From: Coptis chinensis
Taxonomy: Eukaryota > Streptophyta > Magnoliopsida > Ranunculales > Ranunculaceae
Assembly (NCBI GenBank): GCA_015680905.1
Contig: CM027378.1
Location: 75,359,501-75,423,500, forward strand
DNA length: 64,000 nt
Direction: 5' to 3'
Position 1 is the first letter of the stretch. Every line of letters begins with the position of its first letter. Shown piece by piece: positions 55,121 to 64,000 of the stretch. The translations under genes were made by a program, and so were the position numbers. The notes under the pieces are model-generated. The model was not told the DNA's origin, did not search any database, and saw only the letters and a list, made by a program, of their open reading frames with translations.

Positions 55121-55929
55121 TTGGGTGAGCACACTCTTTATTATGATGTATCCGATATAAGACGAAGGAGGAGAGAGGATCTCAGATCCACCCCAATTCA
55201 AAAAAACCGAAAAACTCTAACTTCAGGGGAAAAAAATCTAAAGAAAGAAAAAAGTACACCAGGGCTTTGACGCATACAATGACATAACGTGGTACCTCAG
55301 GGCTAGAACAGAGACTACCTCTGCATTAGCGACCATGTCCCAAAATGCTTGAATAGCCATGTCGAAAAACAAAGATCGTACTAACTACCAAAGACTTCTC
55401 TACTATGAAAAGTTCCAGTCTTCTCAAACACAACGCATTTCACCGGAGCCAGAGTGTTGAAATCCAATGAATCATCTTTCTATGCATTTAGTCAATAGAA
55501 TGTGTTTAGAATCAAAGACAAAATAGAAGATATAAAAAGTTACATATAACAGTTTTGAATGTTTATTAACGGATATTAGATACTGAGTTTCTTGCTTTGT
55601 GTGCTTTTTCAAGAGCATTTCTACCCTTGATGAGAATGCCTTGGGAAGCACCTATTCATGTGGAAATCATGACGAAATTTGTTGGGGTAAAATTTGAACC
55701 CAAGGTGCACATGGGTAGGCAACTACCGATCTTGAAATACCAAACTGCAGTGGCGGTTCAAATCCATCAATAGCTTTAGAGTAAACACCGCCTTCCCAAA
55801 AAAATGAGCCAGTCCAACCATGTCATGAGTCTTTTGCCACAACAACCTGCTTGAAAAATGGAGGCAACTACAAACATTGAACCAAATTTACATATGAAAA
55901 TAGTACACAAATGAACTAATTATCTGCTA

Positions 55930-55975
55930 ATTTCATTTTTTTTTTATTGGCAATGCAAGCCCTGTTTTAAATGAG
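55930..55975 (-). repeat. 5'-truncated SINE copy
   Basis: GCAAGCCCTGTTTTAAATGAGAT with an adjoining T run (A tail on the minus strand) matches the 3' part of the SINE at 57683-57809 (GCAAGCCTGTTTTTAAAGAG). The tRNA-like head is missing. Confidence 0.55.
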
Positions 55976-57682
55976 ATCGGTTTAGCATATGAGTTGCTAA
56001 TTTGTAATTCATAATTCATATTGATTAAAATGAAAGTTGACCACCAATAATGCAAAGCAAATTGATTACTCAAATACAAACAATAACTTATGGACAAACT
56101 ACATAACTATCTTTCGGACTTTGTTCGGAGTTTGTCATACCCCAGGAGTGCTATGCAGTTTGGAATTTTATGATTCAATCAACCCATCAATCATAAACTT
56201 AACTACAATGAAATGATGCCATAATGATATCCTATTATCATGGTGCCTTAACAACATCTACCGGTCGCGGACCCACCCGAGAGATTGAGACATTCCACGG
56301 TGTATAAAGAGATTTCTTGTCATAGTGAAGGTCTCTACATTCAAGAAAGGTCAAAAAGCAGAACCAACCAAGAGCATATCAAGAAAAATTTCATGCTAAA
56401 CACGACCAAGTGACATGGGGATATCCCGAAGGTTACATGTGTTTCAAATAGTCAACAACTCAAAGATCACTTCATGTCTAAGTGCAAAAGAGATAGACCA
56501 GAGGTTACAACATAAATATTGTTTAAACCCGATAATTAACAACCGGTGTCTCCAAACCGGTATTACAATATAAGCACTTGGCAAAAAAAAAAAATTTAAA
56601 AACAGCCCAACACATACAATGTCCTTAGAATCGTGACATAGCCCCGGGACAAATACAATGTCTTCAAATGTTTTTACTAACCTCAAGGTACCCTAGTGAA
56701 ATAGCCCGGGACATACAATGTCCTTAGAATCGTGAGTTCTTCCCCGCTTTTGACATTGCTTGGTCATGATTAAAAAGACAACTGTTAGTATTTGCAATGA
56801 TAGCTTTTAAATTTGATGAAAAATAAAGCATATAGGATCATACCAAAATTAAAAGACAATTTGCAATTGCCGCGATAATGACTTTTAGGTGGCTTCTTAT
56901 CGGGTGCGATTGGCTTAAGGACTTGTTCCATGTATAATGTTGAGTAAATTCTATATAGAGATATTGGTTCGCGATCGCGTCAATACAATTAATTGGGAGA
57001 AACCGAAGTTAATATGGGGGGCAGGAATGTTTTTCATCGGCTAGAAGTTCCGGAAGCTCTTGATGTTCATTGAAAAGAGCAAATGGTGCATATTCTCAAC
57101 CTAGATTTGTAGAGCAGATACACCGGGTACAATCTATTAAGAGGGAAGTTCAAGATTCTTGGAAGAGATTCTTGTAGATAGAGCCATTGTGTAGGTTGAA
57201 ACTTGAAGATTTCGGCTGATTATGTCATTCATAAGAGTTGGCTTCTAAATAAACATGATTAAATCTCTTGTACACATTAGAAATATTTTACTCATTTCTG
57301 TGTAGCACACACCTCTAGGTTGGTGTAAGAGTCATACTTTATCAACAGCAGGGGTTATATGGGACAACCCATATATATATAATTATATATTGTGACCAGA
57401 AACTTCATTGTGTAGATAAACAACTCATCCGGCATCATGGGTTGGGTATATAGCATATGTATGAGTCATGTGTAGATTAGCCGGTGCAAACCCTTTTGGA
57501 AACCTTACATATACAAGTAATAATACTAAGGTCCACATCTTTGTAGATAGCCATGACCTCTATCTTTGTAGATTAGCAAGTTAGTTTTTTTGACAGTGAG
57601 CAAGGGTGCTAATGGTTTGTGAGGAGGCCAAAACTGAGCGCAACTTCTGCCTAACCAACTAACGGTTGCAATTATACTCTTT

Positions 57683-57809
57683 TTTTTATCAGAAAAATGT
57701 GTGGGCAAGCCTGTTTTTAAAGAGATTAGTAACTCAATAGTGTGTAGCGGGGTTAGAACCCCAAACCGTTGATATCATCACCCAAAGGTTTTACCAACTA
57801 AGCTAGAAG
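57683..57809 (-). mobile_element. tRNA-derived SINE with perfect target duplication
   Basis: On the minus strand the 127-bp element starts CTTCTAGCTTAGTTGGTAAA, containing a pol III A box TAGCTTAGTTGG (57794-57805) and a B-box-like GGTTCTAACC (57751-57760), and ends ...TTTTTCTGATAAAAAAAA. It is flanked by identical 15-bp direct repeats GCAATTATACTCTTT (57668-57682 and 57810-57824), as made by LINE-driven target-primed insertion. It is too long and altered to be a tRNA gene. Confidence 0.88.
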
Positions 57810-57824
57810 GCAATTATACTCTTT

Positions 57825-58536
57825 CAAACCCCGTGGATTTAAAAACACATTTAAAAGTCACCACAAACATAGTTTACGTAGATAAAGAGTGTATCCGTGA
57901 TTAAAGAGCAAGAACACAAATCACAACGAATATTCAAGCTTGTGGTGTCCCCATGGGATCTAAGGGAACACACGCCTTCAAGTCACCCCATAGCAAATTT
58001 GCTCCCTAGAGTCATCCCGGGTTCAAGGAAACATGATCATAAATCCCACACGTAACATTTGAAAACCTTCCACCACAATGACGTTATGAGAGGCTTCCTC
58101 AAACTGCTACATTCTGAATTACACAATTTCATCTGGATTTTATAATGTGTGGATTTAGGTGGAGAGGTTACTAACTTACTATGCAGAAGCACAACCATCT
58201 GATTCCGAATTTTGTAAACCAGTTAAAACTAATGGTCTTTAAGTTAACAAAGTGAAAATAAACAGTCCATAATCGTCACCATGTAAATCAGCCCATTTTG
58301 AAACTCTATGAAAGAAAGTGAACAAGCTGGTAAAGACTGAACCCTAGTTATTAAAGCCGCTAATTTATTAAAGCTAGGGATCCCGGACCCTAGTTCAATG
58401 CACAAAGTGTGTCAAAGACAATTTTGACATAAGAGAATGTCTTCTCAAATATCTTGGATGTGACCAACAAAAGCATGAGGTCTTTGAGAGGATTTGAATG
58501 TTATGAATATCGGTTAGAGGAGATTCTAGTCTTATA
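57825..58536. other. Intergenic, no gene seen
   Basis: AT-rich. Might include decayed introns or exons of the KDO8P synthase relic to the right; nothing specific recognised. Confidence 0.45.
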
Positions 58537-60180
58537 CCTCCATGAAGATTCCATCCACACCGACAAAGAATCGATGTTCTTGCAATGCATGGTATTAACT
58601 CTCTCGAGGCCTCCACTTGCAACACCTCCACCATCGAAATGGTTGAGAGAAAAATACATTTTCAGCATAATATTTTTCCTAAAGGAAAGTTGTAGTGAAA
58701 TTTATCTAGAAAATTAAAGGCTATCCTATCCTACGATACAGAGATACAGAGAAAAAAAGACTCGTAAGTAGAAATTAGCACCGGACAAGATATACTTTAC
58801 AATCAACTCTTGAGAAAACTTAAAACTCCATTCCCTTCTCAAAGATCTTGTTGCAGAGAAAGAAGCGGTGTAGGATTTTGTTTATAATTCCTTTCAAAAG
58901 CCTTGGGCACCACCTTCAAATATAAAGGAAGCTCTTTCTAAATAGATCGTTATTCCTCCACCTTGGGGAAAAGCTACATGGACAGTGGAATACCAACAAA
59001 TGGTCAAAGGAATTCGGTGGAGGGAGTCAAAGAACTTTTGTTATTGGACACCGCTTGTTCGAGCTTTACAGGTCTAATTTTTCATGTGTTTTACCGTAAT
59101 TGGGATTCACTTGTATGAGGTACAACATTTGTAAAGGAGTCTTGAATTTGCAAACTTAGGTAGCTCCACCATAATGAGATTCTATGAATTTGAACTTTAG
59201 TGATAAAACAGATATATTATTATATTATATACGATTATATAGACGAGGTTCATCTTCCATGTCCGAAATAATTATCAAAAGAAATATATAGGTAAGATAT
59301 GTATACAGGTAGGGAATGGTAATCATGTACATAAATGTATCCTTCAAGTAAGAGATTTAAATTATACAAACCTTTCTCCCAAAGAAGGTTGTTGCAATGC
59401 ATGTGTAATATCTCGCTACCGCAATGAAGCACGATGTCTTAGATGTGCAAGCAACAGGAAGAAACTGTGGCTATCTAGAATCTTGACATAAAAGTTGAAC
59501 GCCAAAGCAGCCAAGTTGAATATGCATCCAAGATTATGACTCATGTTAGAGTTCCAAGGGAATCTAAAGGCCAGGCCTAAGAACTCTAAAATGTCAAAAG
59601 TCCACAACGTATATCCGTCACATTATTATTATCTCAAATATGATCTATGGACATATACCAATACATGCCAACACTGAGGCCCCTAGTATGGTTTGATTTG
59701 TGGTAAAGTATTTGCAAGACCTTCCTGTAGGAGTTGATAAGTTCATTTTATGTCTCTTTGTAATTGATTAGATTATTACTGAAAATAAAAATATGCACAA
59801 TCGGGCAACGAACTTTACACAGAAACTGGATTTGGGGTACAAACTTCTTTTTTTTTTGGAGCAATTTTGGGGAACCAACTTGCCATTTAGTTGCAACGTT
59901 GAGTTCTGTTTGTGATTTTGTGGGATCCATTATTTTCATAGAAAAATAATTAAGAAGATAGACAAAATAATAATTACTTAAGCTGTTAAGCACTAAGCAT
60001 TTCACATCCAACAGAACTCAGATTAGCACGAAGGAGCAAAAAAATTAGAGATAAATACTCATGAAAAATATTGAAATTGGTGCAACAAACCAAAAATGAC
60101 ATGTAAAAGTATTTTGCTTACTATAGGACAATTCGCTTCCCTCATCCACTCCAAGTTACGTGGATCAACAATTAAGTCAT
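58537..60180 (-). pseudogene. KDO8P synthase (2-dehydro-3-deoxyphosphooctonate aldolase), decayed exons
   Basis: Two exon relics on the minus strand. 60180-60122 follows a CTGCAG acceptor and encodes NDLIVDPRNLEWMREANCPI, ending at a GTAAGC donor: the conserved substrate-binding segment of KdsA-type enzymes. 58650-58537 encodes FDGGGVASGGL, then in other frames RELIPCIARTS and VGVDGIFMEV, so two frameshifts disrupt this otherwise highly conserved stretch. The intervening THSLQQPAGKK part is mostly deleted. Plant KdsA makes KDO-8-phosphate for the cell-wall pectin rhamnogalacturonan II. Other exons were not found. Because exon spacing with introns is kept, this is a decayed genomic copy rather than a processed one. 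Confidence 0.8.
58651..60121 (-). other. Intron-like interval of KDO8P synthase relic
   Basis: No exon recognised. AT-rich with T tract at 59847-59859. Open stretches at 59416-59607 and 59748-60011 on the minus strand show no family resemblance. Confidence 0.45.
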
Positions 60181-60539
60181 CTGCAGTAAAGATGAACCAA
60201 TCAAAGATAACAATGATCAGTGAAGATAATATTACCGGACTTCTTGTACGCCCAGCCCAGACAAAAACATGCTATTAGGAGAATATATAAATGTATCTAC
60301 CAGTCAATAAATTTTTTTGAGAACACATACTATATATGGTAACACATAATTCACAAGGATTCATAGGGTGGCTTTCATTATTGGGTGGATTTTCTTAAGA
60401 GAACTTATATTTTCTTATGCAATGAAAAACGCGGCTAGGCAAGCCTAGGGGCTAAGCCTATAGCACAGGCCCAGATCTAGGCTGGCTTCAGTATGTGATT
60501 ATGCTATTATGAATTACTTCAGGAGATCTCTTACTTTAG
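60181..60539. other. No gene seen
   Basis: AT-rich; a short GC-richer patch near 60430-60485 has repeated GGCTAGGC / GCCTAGG words reminiscent of the MITE at 63144-63644 but without clear ends. Confidence 0.4.
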
Positions 60540-60722
60540 CTATAAATTATAGGAACTGACCTGCACGGCCAACAATGGCCGATGAAGTCCCTCTAAGTTC
60601 ATGACATTGGTGCAGGGAATGATCTCTTGCAATATGCTTGAAGCATCCTCCTTTGCCGGTTCAGCTATATCGACATCGCCGGCAACGCCCTCTCGACCTC
60701 CACCCCGCATTCTCATCCTCAT
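60540..60722 (-). CDS. Possible first exon of an unidentified gene (low confidence)
   Basis: Minus-strand ATG at 60722, preceded in frame by a stop, opens a short Gly/Arg/Met-rich start and then EPAKEDASSILQEIIPCTNV, MNLEGLHRPLLAVQ, ending at a consensus donor CAG|GTCAGT near 60560. Composition is more protein-like and GC-richer than the neighbourhood. I do not recognise the family, and no following exon was identified to the left, where the KDO8P synthase relic lies. It stands head-to-head with the PhzF-like gene, 1.2 kb away. It may be a gene fragment. Confidence 0.3.
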   Translation of the reverse strand: MRMRMRGGGREGVAGDVDIAEPAKEDASSILQEIIPCTNVMNLEGLHRPLLAVQVSSYNL

Positions 60723-61232
60723 ATTCCACCCTCAATACTCCCTCCTCATCTTTCCCTAATTTTCCTGCCAAGGGATAAAATTCTTCCAAAACAACCCCTA
60801 ATCCTTCCTTCAATTTCGCCACCACTCTCTACCCAGATGAGCTCCACACAGTCAACCCATAGAAGCCTCTGTTCTAATGGGATTACACCATAGGTAATCA
60901 GGTGAGCAAACGGCCATAGCTTCCAACCTGCCTGTTAATCAAATGTCCACAAACTTATTACCATGAATATATAACTCTATACATATAAGCTATTTTAGCA
61001 GACCTTCATCTAACCAAACAAAATTGCAAAGTAGGTAAATAGAGAAGCAAGACTTTCATGTTTCCTGATATAGCGTATGTGACTAAGAATTTGATAGACC
61101 GAGCTGCAAACAAATAGCACATAGTTTTCTCGAGTTTTTTTACCTCCATTGAATGGCTCTTTGATTGAATGGCTGGACCGAATTTGTTGTAATGAGAGAA
61201 CTCAATATGAAGAGAAAGAGAGAATGACGGAG

Positions 61233-61263
<31 letters not shown>

Positions 61264-61379
61264 AAGTGGGAGATGCAAATGAGGGGGTGGGATTGAGAGA
61301 GGAGACGGAAGGGGAAAAGGGAGAAATACCGTCTGTTACCTAGCCCATTGAAATTCGGTATAAATGTTAATATTGAAAG

Positions 61380-61450
61380 AATTCAGTATTAATGGTAGTT
61401 AAGTGGGTATTAATGGTAATTGAAGTGGGTATTAATGGTAGTTAAGTGGC
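61380..61450 (+). repeat. Minisatellite upstream of PhzF-like gene
   Basis: GTATTAATGGTARTT(G)AAGTGG is repeated three times with 21-23 bp spacing, about 510-580 bp before the start codon. Confidence 0.8.
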
Positions 61451-61699
61451 AAAAACTGCGTACATGTCAATATAGAGGCGTGGATTTGGTTTTTGCCCTG
61501 AATTTACATAAAACATCTTTGTCTGTGTGTTGTAATTGAAGGGTATAAATAGAAATACAAAATTAAATGACGAAATAGTCCTTTTTAAAGACATTGAATA
61601 ATATTTTTTTGTATTTAATTAGGAGTATTAGGTGGTAGAAAAAAGGCTGGTCTAATTTAAAAGGCCAGGTTAATTATGGTGTATTTTACTAATAGAGAT

Positions 61700-61707
61700 T
61701 ATAAAAG
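61700..61707 (+). promoter_or_regulatory. Candidate TATA box of PhzF-like gene
   Basis: TATAAAAG about 255 bp upstream of the first ATG, which would give a leader of roughly 225 bp. No closer good match seen. Confidence 0.35.
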
Positions 61708-61960
61708 TTCAAATAATATACACATGATTTCTCTGCACTTGCCATTAACAACTTCTTCAGAGTTCCAACAGTTTCAATAATTAAGCAAAACAATATACAG
61801 TTTAACAATTGGATATTGAAAGAAGAATAAGCGGAACAAATATACTGAGCGGAAGCTAGTACGGTAGCACTTCATTCTTTCCTTCACTTCCAAACTTGAA
61901 AGTTGAAACTACAACAAAAATATCAGAAAATTTGCACGAACTCGTCTATACAACATAATA

Positions 61961-64000
61961 ATGACAAAAATGGCCGTCAAGTACACTGTGGTAATCTACT
62001 TATTTTTTTTGTTTCTTTCTCTTCTCTATATCTTTTTGTTCATGTTTGAATAAGTTTTGAGCTCTTGTCAACCAGGTTGACGCGTTCACTGACACACCAT
62101 TTAAAGGAAACCCAGCTGCTGTTTGCATATTAGAAGAAGAAAGAGATGATGAATGGTTACAAGCAGTTGCAAAGGAGTTCAACGTCTCTCAAACTTGTTA
62201 CTTGACTCGGATTAATACCGAGTCAGTTGCGGAGTTCAGTCTTAGGTGGTTCACTCCTGTTGCTGAGGTCTTTTTCTTTCTCTCATTTTCAATTGTTTGT
62301 CTTTTTTAATAAATTTAGATTCTTGGGTGTATATTATTGACTTATAATGTAGTGAAAGATATGGGTTTTGGGAATGGTCATTTCTTTTGTATAGCATGTG
62401 TAGAAGAAAATCTCGAGAAACGTTTTGCCTGAATTTTGGAGGATTGAAGTTAAATTTTATGTATCCCAGTTTTCTTGGGGAAGGCGGGATGAAATGAAGA
62501 ATTATAAAAGAAAACAAGCAAGCTGACACTCCTTACACCATTATCCGTATGCAGATGTTTCAAAGAGAAGCTAATGTCGTAGCTGATTATATTGCAAAGT
62601 TAGCTTGTTGGAGTCAAATATCTGGTTATCAAAAATGGGATGAGTAGTTGACTCGGATATGTGGTGTTTGTTGAAGTACTCAATTGTTTAACCATAATTG
62701 AGAAAGAAATCCGAACCAGACATTAAATTGTTCCTTGTGCTTTATTGTTGTGAAGTACTAAGTGTTAATAATATCTAGTTGCTCTTTGAGTTTGTGGGAG
62801 CAGTGTCATGGGCATGACGCCAGTCAAGTAGTCAATTTGTCATTATAAGGTTGTTGCCCTCAACTTTTGAGCTTGTTGTCATATCCTGTTCATTTTGCTT
62901 AAATGGGACAACAGAGAAAGGTAATCTATGATAGCAAGTGTTTTGCAGTTAAATCTTGTTGGGTATTGTGAACCGGAAATCTAATAGTTTCACATGGGAG
63001 AAGAGACAAATTCATCATGGGTTAATAATGTGGGATCTATCACAACTAGTTTCAAGGCCTTTTCACATAAATCCCCACACCTATGGCCATGTGTTGACCC
63101 AAGTCCAATGTGTGGTTAAGTTGGGGACAGTATTGGTACTAGTCACTGTTCTAAAAATCGGTCTAGGCAGTGCCCAACCTACTCGCCTAGGCCCTAGTCA
63201 TTTAAAAAATCGGTGGACTGGCTAGGCGGTCTAGGCGAACCGATTAGGCAGGCTAGGCGGTCCAGTCAAGGTTTTTTTTTTTTTTTTTTTTTTTAATGAT
63301 TAAATGACGAAAAATAAAGGCCCGTGTAGGCTTAAGATTTGAATGAGTTTAAAAGACTTAAGTCTAATGTAAATTATATGCCACTATAACAAAGAGTATG
63401 TTTTTATATGAAATCAATATTCTTCAACTATTATGTATTTTTGTAATAAGTATCTTTGTTTGTGTTTATTTTTTGAGTTATGATAAATGATTTTCTTCAT
63501 TTATTGTAGTATATGTGTGTATTACTATATATATTAGGAAAAAAAACCGCCTAGCGCCTAGCCCGTCTAGGCACTGCCTAGAAGGCCTAAGCGCTAGGCA
63601 CTCTTCCACCGCCCGACTACCGCCTAGCGTTTTTTAGAACACTGGTACTAGTTAGATCCGTAAAGCTTATGGGCCCGAGGTCAGGCTGTGTGTGAGGCCC
63701 TATTAAATCTCATAGCTAGTTTTGTAATGTTAAAAGTATAGTTGGTTAGATTGAAAGCATAGGGTATTTCTGGTAGAGTGGTATGTATGTGGTCACATGT
63801 TGAGCGGAGCGGAGGAAGTCACCCTCTTCAATATTATGTTCTGAGCACCCCCTCTCCATGCCCATCAACACACTGAATAAATTTATGTTCTAAATACCCC
63901 TTTTCCTATATGCAGGTGAACCTTTGTGGCCACGCAACCTTAGCAGCAGCACATGTTCTCTTCACGTCAGGTTTAATAACAACCAACATAATCGAGTTTT
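61961..64000 (+). CDS. PhzF-family isomerase-like protein, 5' exons (continues past right edge)
   Basis: Exon 1 61961-61990 (ATG ACA AAA ATG GCC GTC..., protein MTKMAVKYTV; the second ATG at 61970 is also possible), donor GTAATC. Exon 2 62076-62267 after ACCAG: VDAFTDTPFKGNPAAVCILE, DDEWLQAVAKEFNVSQTCYL, AEFSLRWFTPVAE, donor GTCTTT (weak). Exon 3 63916 onward after ATGCAG: VNLCGHATLAAAHVLFTSGL to the edge. DAFT...F.GNPAAV with the catalytic-region E of AKEFN..., RWFTP..E and CGHATLA are the signature blocks of PhzF/phenazine-biosynthesis-like proteins; plant members have about 300 residues and no firmly established substrate. The first ~100 residues are here with phases joining correctly and no stop, so it appears intact. 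Intron 2 is long (1.65 kb) and contains a MITE. Confidence 0.88.
62553..62648 (+). pseudogene. RNase H-like scrap of a LINE in intron
   Basis: MFQREANVVADYIAKLACWS resembles the end of the reverse-transcriptase-associated RNase H-like domain of plant LINE elements (R-E-x-N-x-VAD-x-LAK). About 30 codons only, then a stop at TGA/TAG. It lies in the second intron of the PhzF-like gene. Confidence 0.55.
63144..63644. mobile_element. hAT-type MITE in PhzF intron 2
   Basis: 501 bp with ends CACTGTTCTAAAAATCGG and CGTTTTTTAGAACACTG as inverted repeats and a perfect 8-bp target duplication GTACTAGT (63136-63143, 63645-63652). The subterminal parts are rich in CTAGGCG / CGCCTAG words in both orientations. 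It contains a T tract (63270-63293). 8-bp duplication and CASTGTTCTAAAAA ends are those of a common plant hAT MITE group. Confidence 0.92.

Larger units (their letters stand above)
54806..57682. other. Intergenic, with small repeats; no gene seen
   Basis: Contains a 117-bp-spaced duplication (54951-55120), a truncated SINE (about 55930-55975) and, at 56600-56735, repeated GGGACAWACAATGTC / CCTTAGAATCGTGA words. The rest is AT-rich without coding features I can support. Confidence 0.5.
60723..61960. other. Upstream region of PhzF-like gene
   Basis: Contains a T tract (61238-61260), a minisatellite (61380-61450), and a TATA-like box at 61700-61707. A pyrimidine-rich, GC-richer part (60720-60870) may be the 5' flank of the divergent possible exon. 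No other gene recognised. Confidence 0.45.

Noticed and set aside
55660-55790. Second SINE head
   Set aside because: A GAACCC-like word is present, but no A box or target duplication could be found.
57683-57809. tRNA gene on the minus strand
   Set aside because: A- and B-box-like words are present but no cloverleaf of tRNA length; A tail and 15-bp target duplication mark a SINE.

Overview
The window is nuclear DNA from a flowering plant, probably a dicot. It is AT-rich, coding islands have GT-AG introns, and the recognisable proteins are typical of plants (Rxt3-like, ARP1-like RRM, ATP sulfurylase, type II metacaspase, KDO8P synthase, PhzF-like). No species can be assigned. About three quarters is transposable-element DNA, much of it nested. 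Only one gene looks intact, and it runs off the right edge: a PhzF-family isomerase-like gene at 61961-64000.

Layout. 1-4809: the end of a CACTA (En/Spm) transposon on the minus strand, with a degraded TNP2 transposase and its CACTA terminus at 4799-4809. It sits inside the 5' part of an Athila-like Ty3/gypsy element that continues at 4810-18381: gag, protease, reverse transcriptase/RNase H, integrase, an extra sense ORF with two related domains, a 1.2-kb foldback element (14340-15564), and a 2.0-kb 3' LTR (16356-18381) that carries a hAT MITE (17646-17952). 18382-28426: fragments of at least four unrelated genes, all on the plus strand with introns (Rxt3-like, RRM, one unknown exon, ATP sulfurylase), followed by a Helitron-like 3' end (hairpin plus CTAG|T). 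29237-30003: a MULE-type MITE with 9-bp target duplication. 30678-31042: a palindromic ATATCG repeat.

31243-52021 is one nest. A non-coding LTR element (LARD-like, minus strand, 345-bp LTRs, target duplication AGAGA) contains a 3.6-kb hAT transposon (33112-36710, target duplication GTYTATAT) and a complete 12.6-kb Tat-lineage Ty3/gypsy element (37416-50043, target duplication GTCCC). The Tat element carries dual RNase H domains, a 120-bp tandem array, and an intron-containing antisense ORF whose 3' half is duplicated.

52819-54805 is a Pack-MULE with ~210-bp terminal inverted repeats enclosing a metacaspase gene fragment. 54806-61960 holds a tRNA-derived SINE with perfect 15-bp target duplication, a truncated SINE, a decayed KDO8P synthase on the minus strand, and the PhzF upstream region. 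The PhzF second intron has absorbed an RNase H-like retroelement scrap and a 501-bp hAT MITE.

The host content here is mainly captured or decaying exons. The most interesting material is how elements carry and rearrange coding DNA: Helitron-like multi-gene capture, metacaspase Pack-MULE, duplicated spliced antisense ORF in the Tat element, and a coding-free LTR element whose primer-binding site resembles that of the Tat element. All identifications were made by reading; no database search was run.
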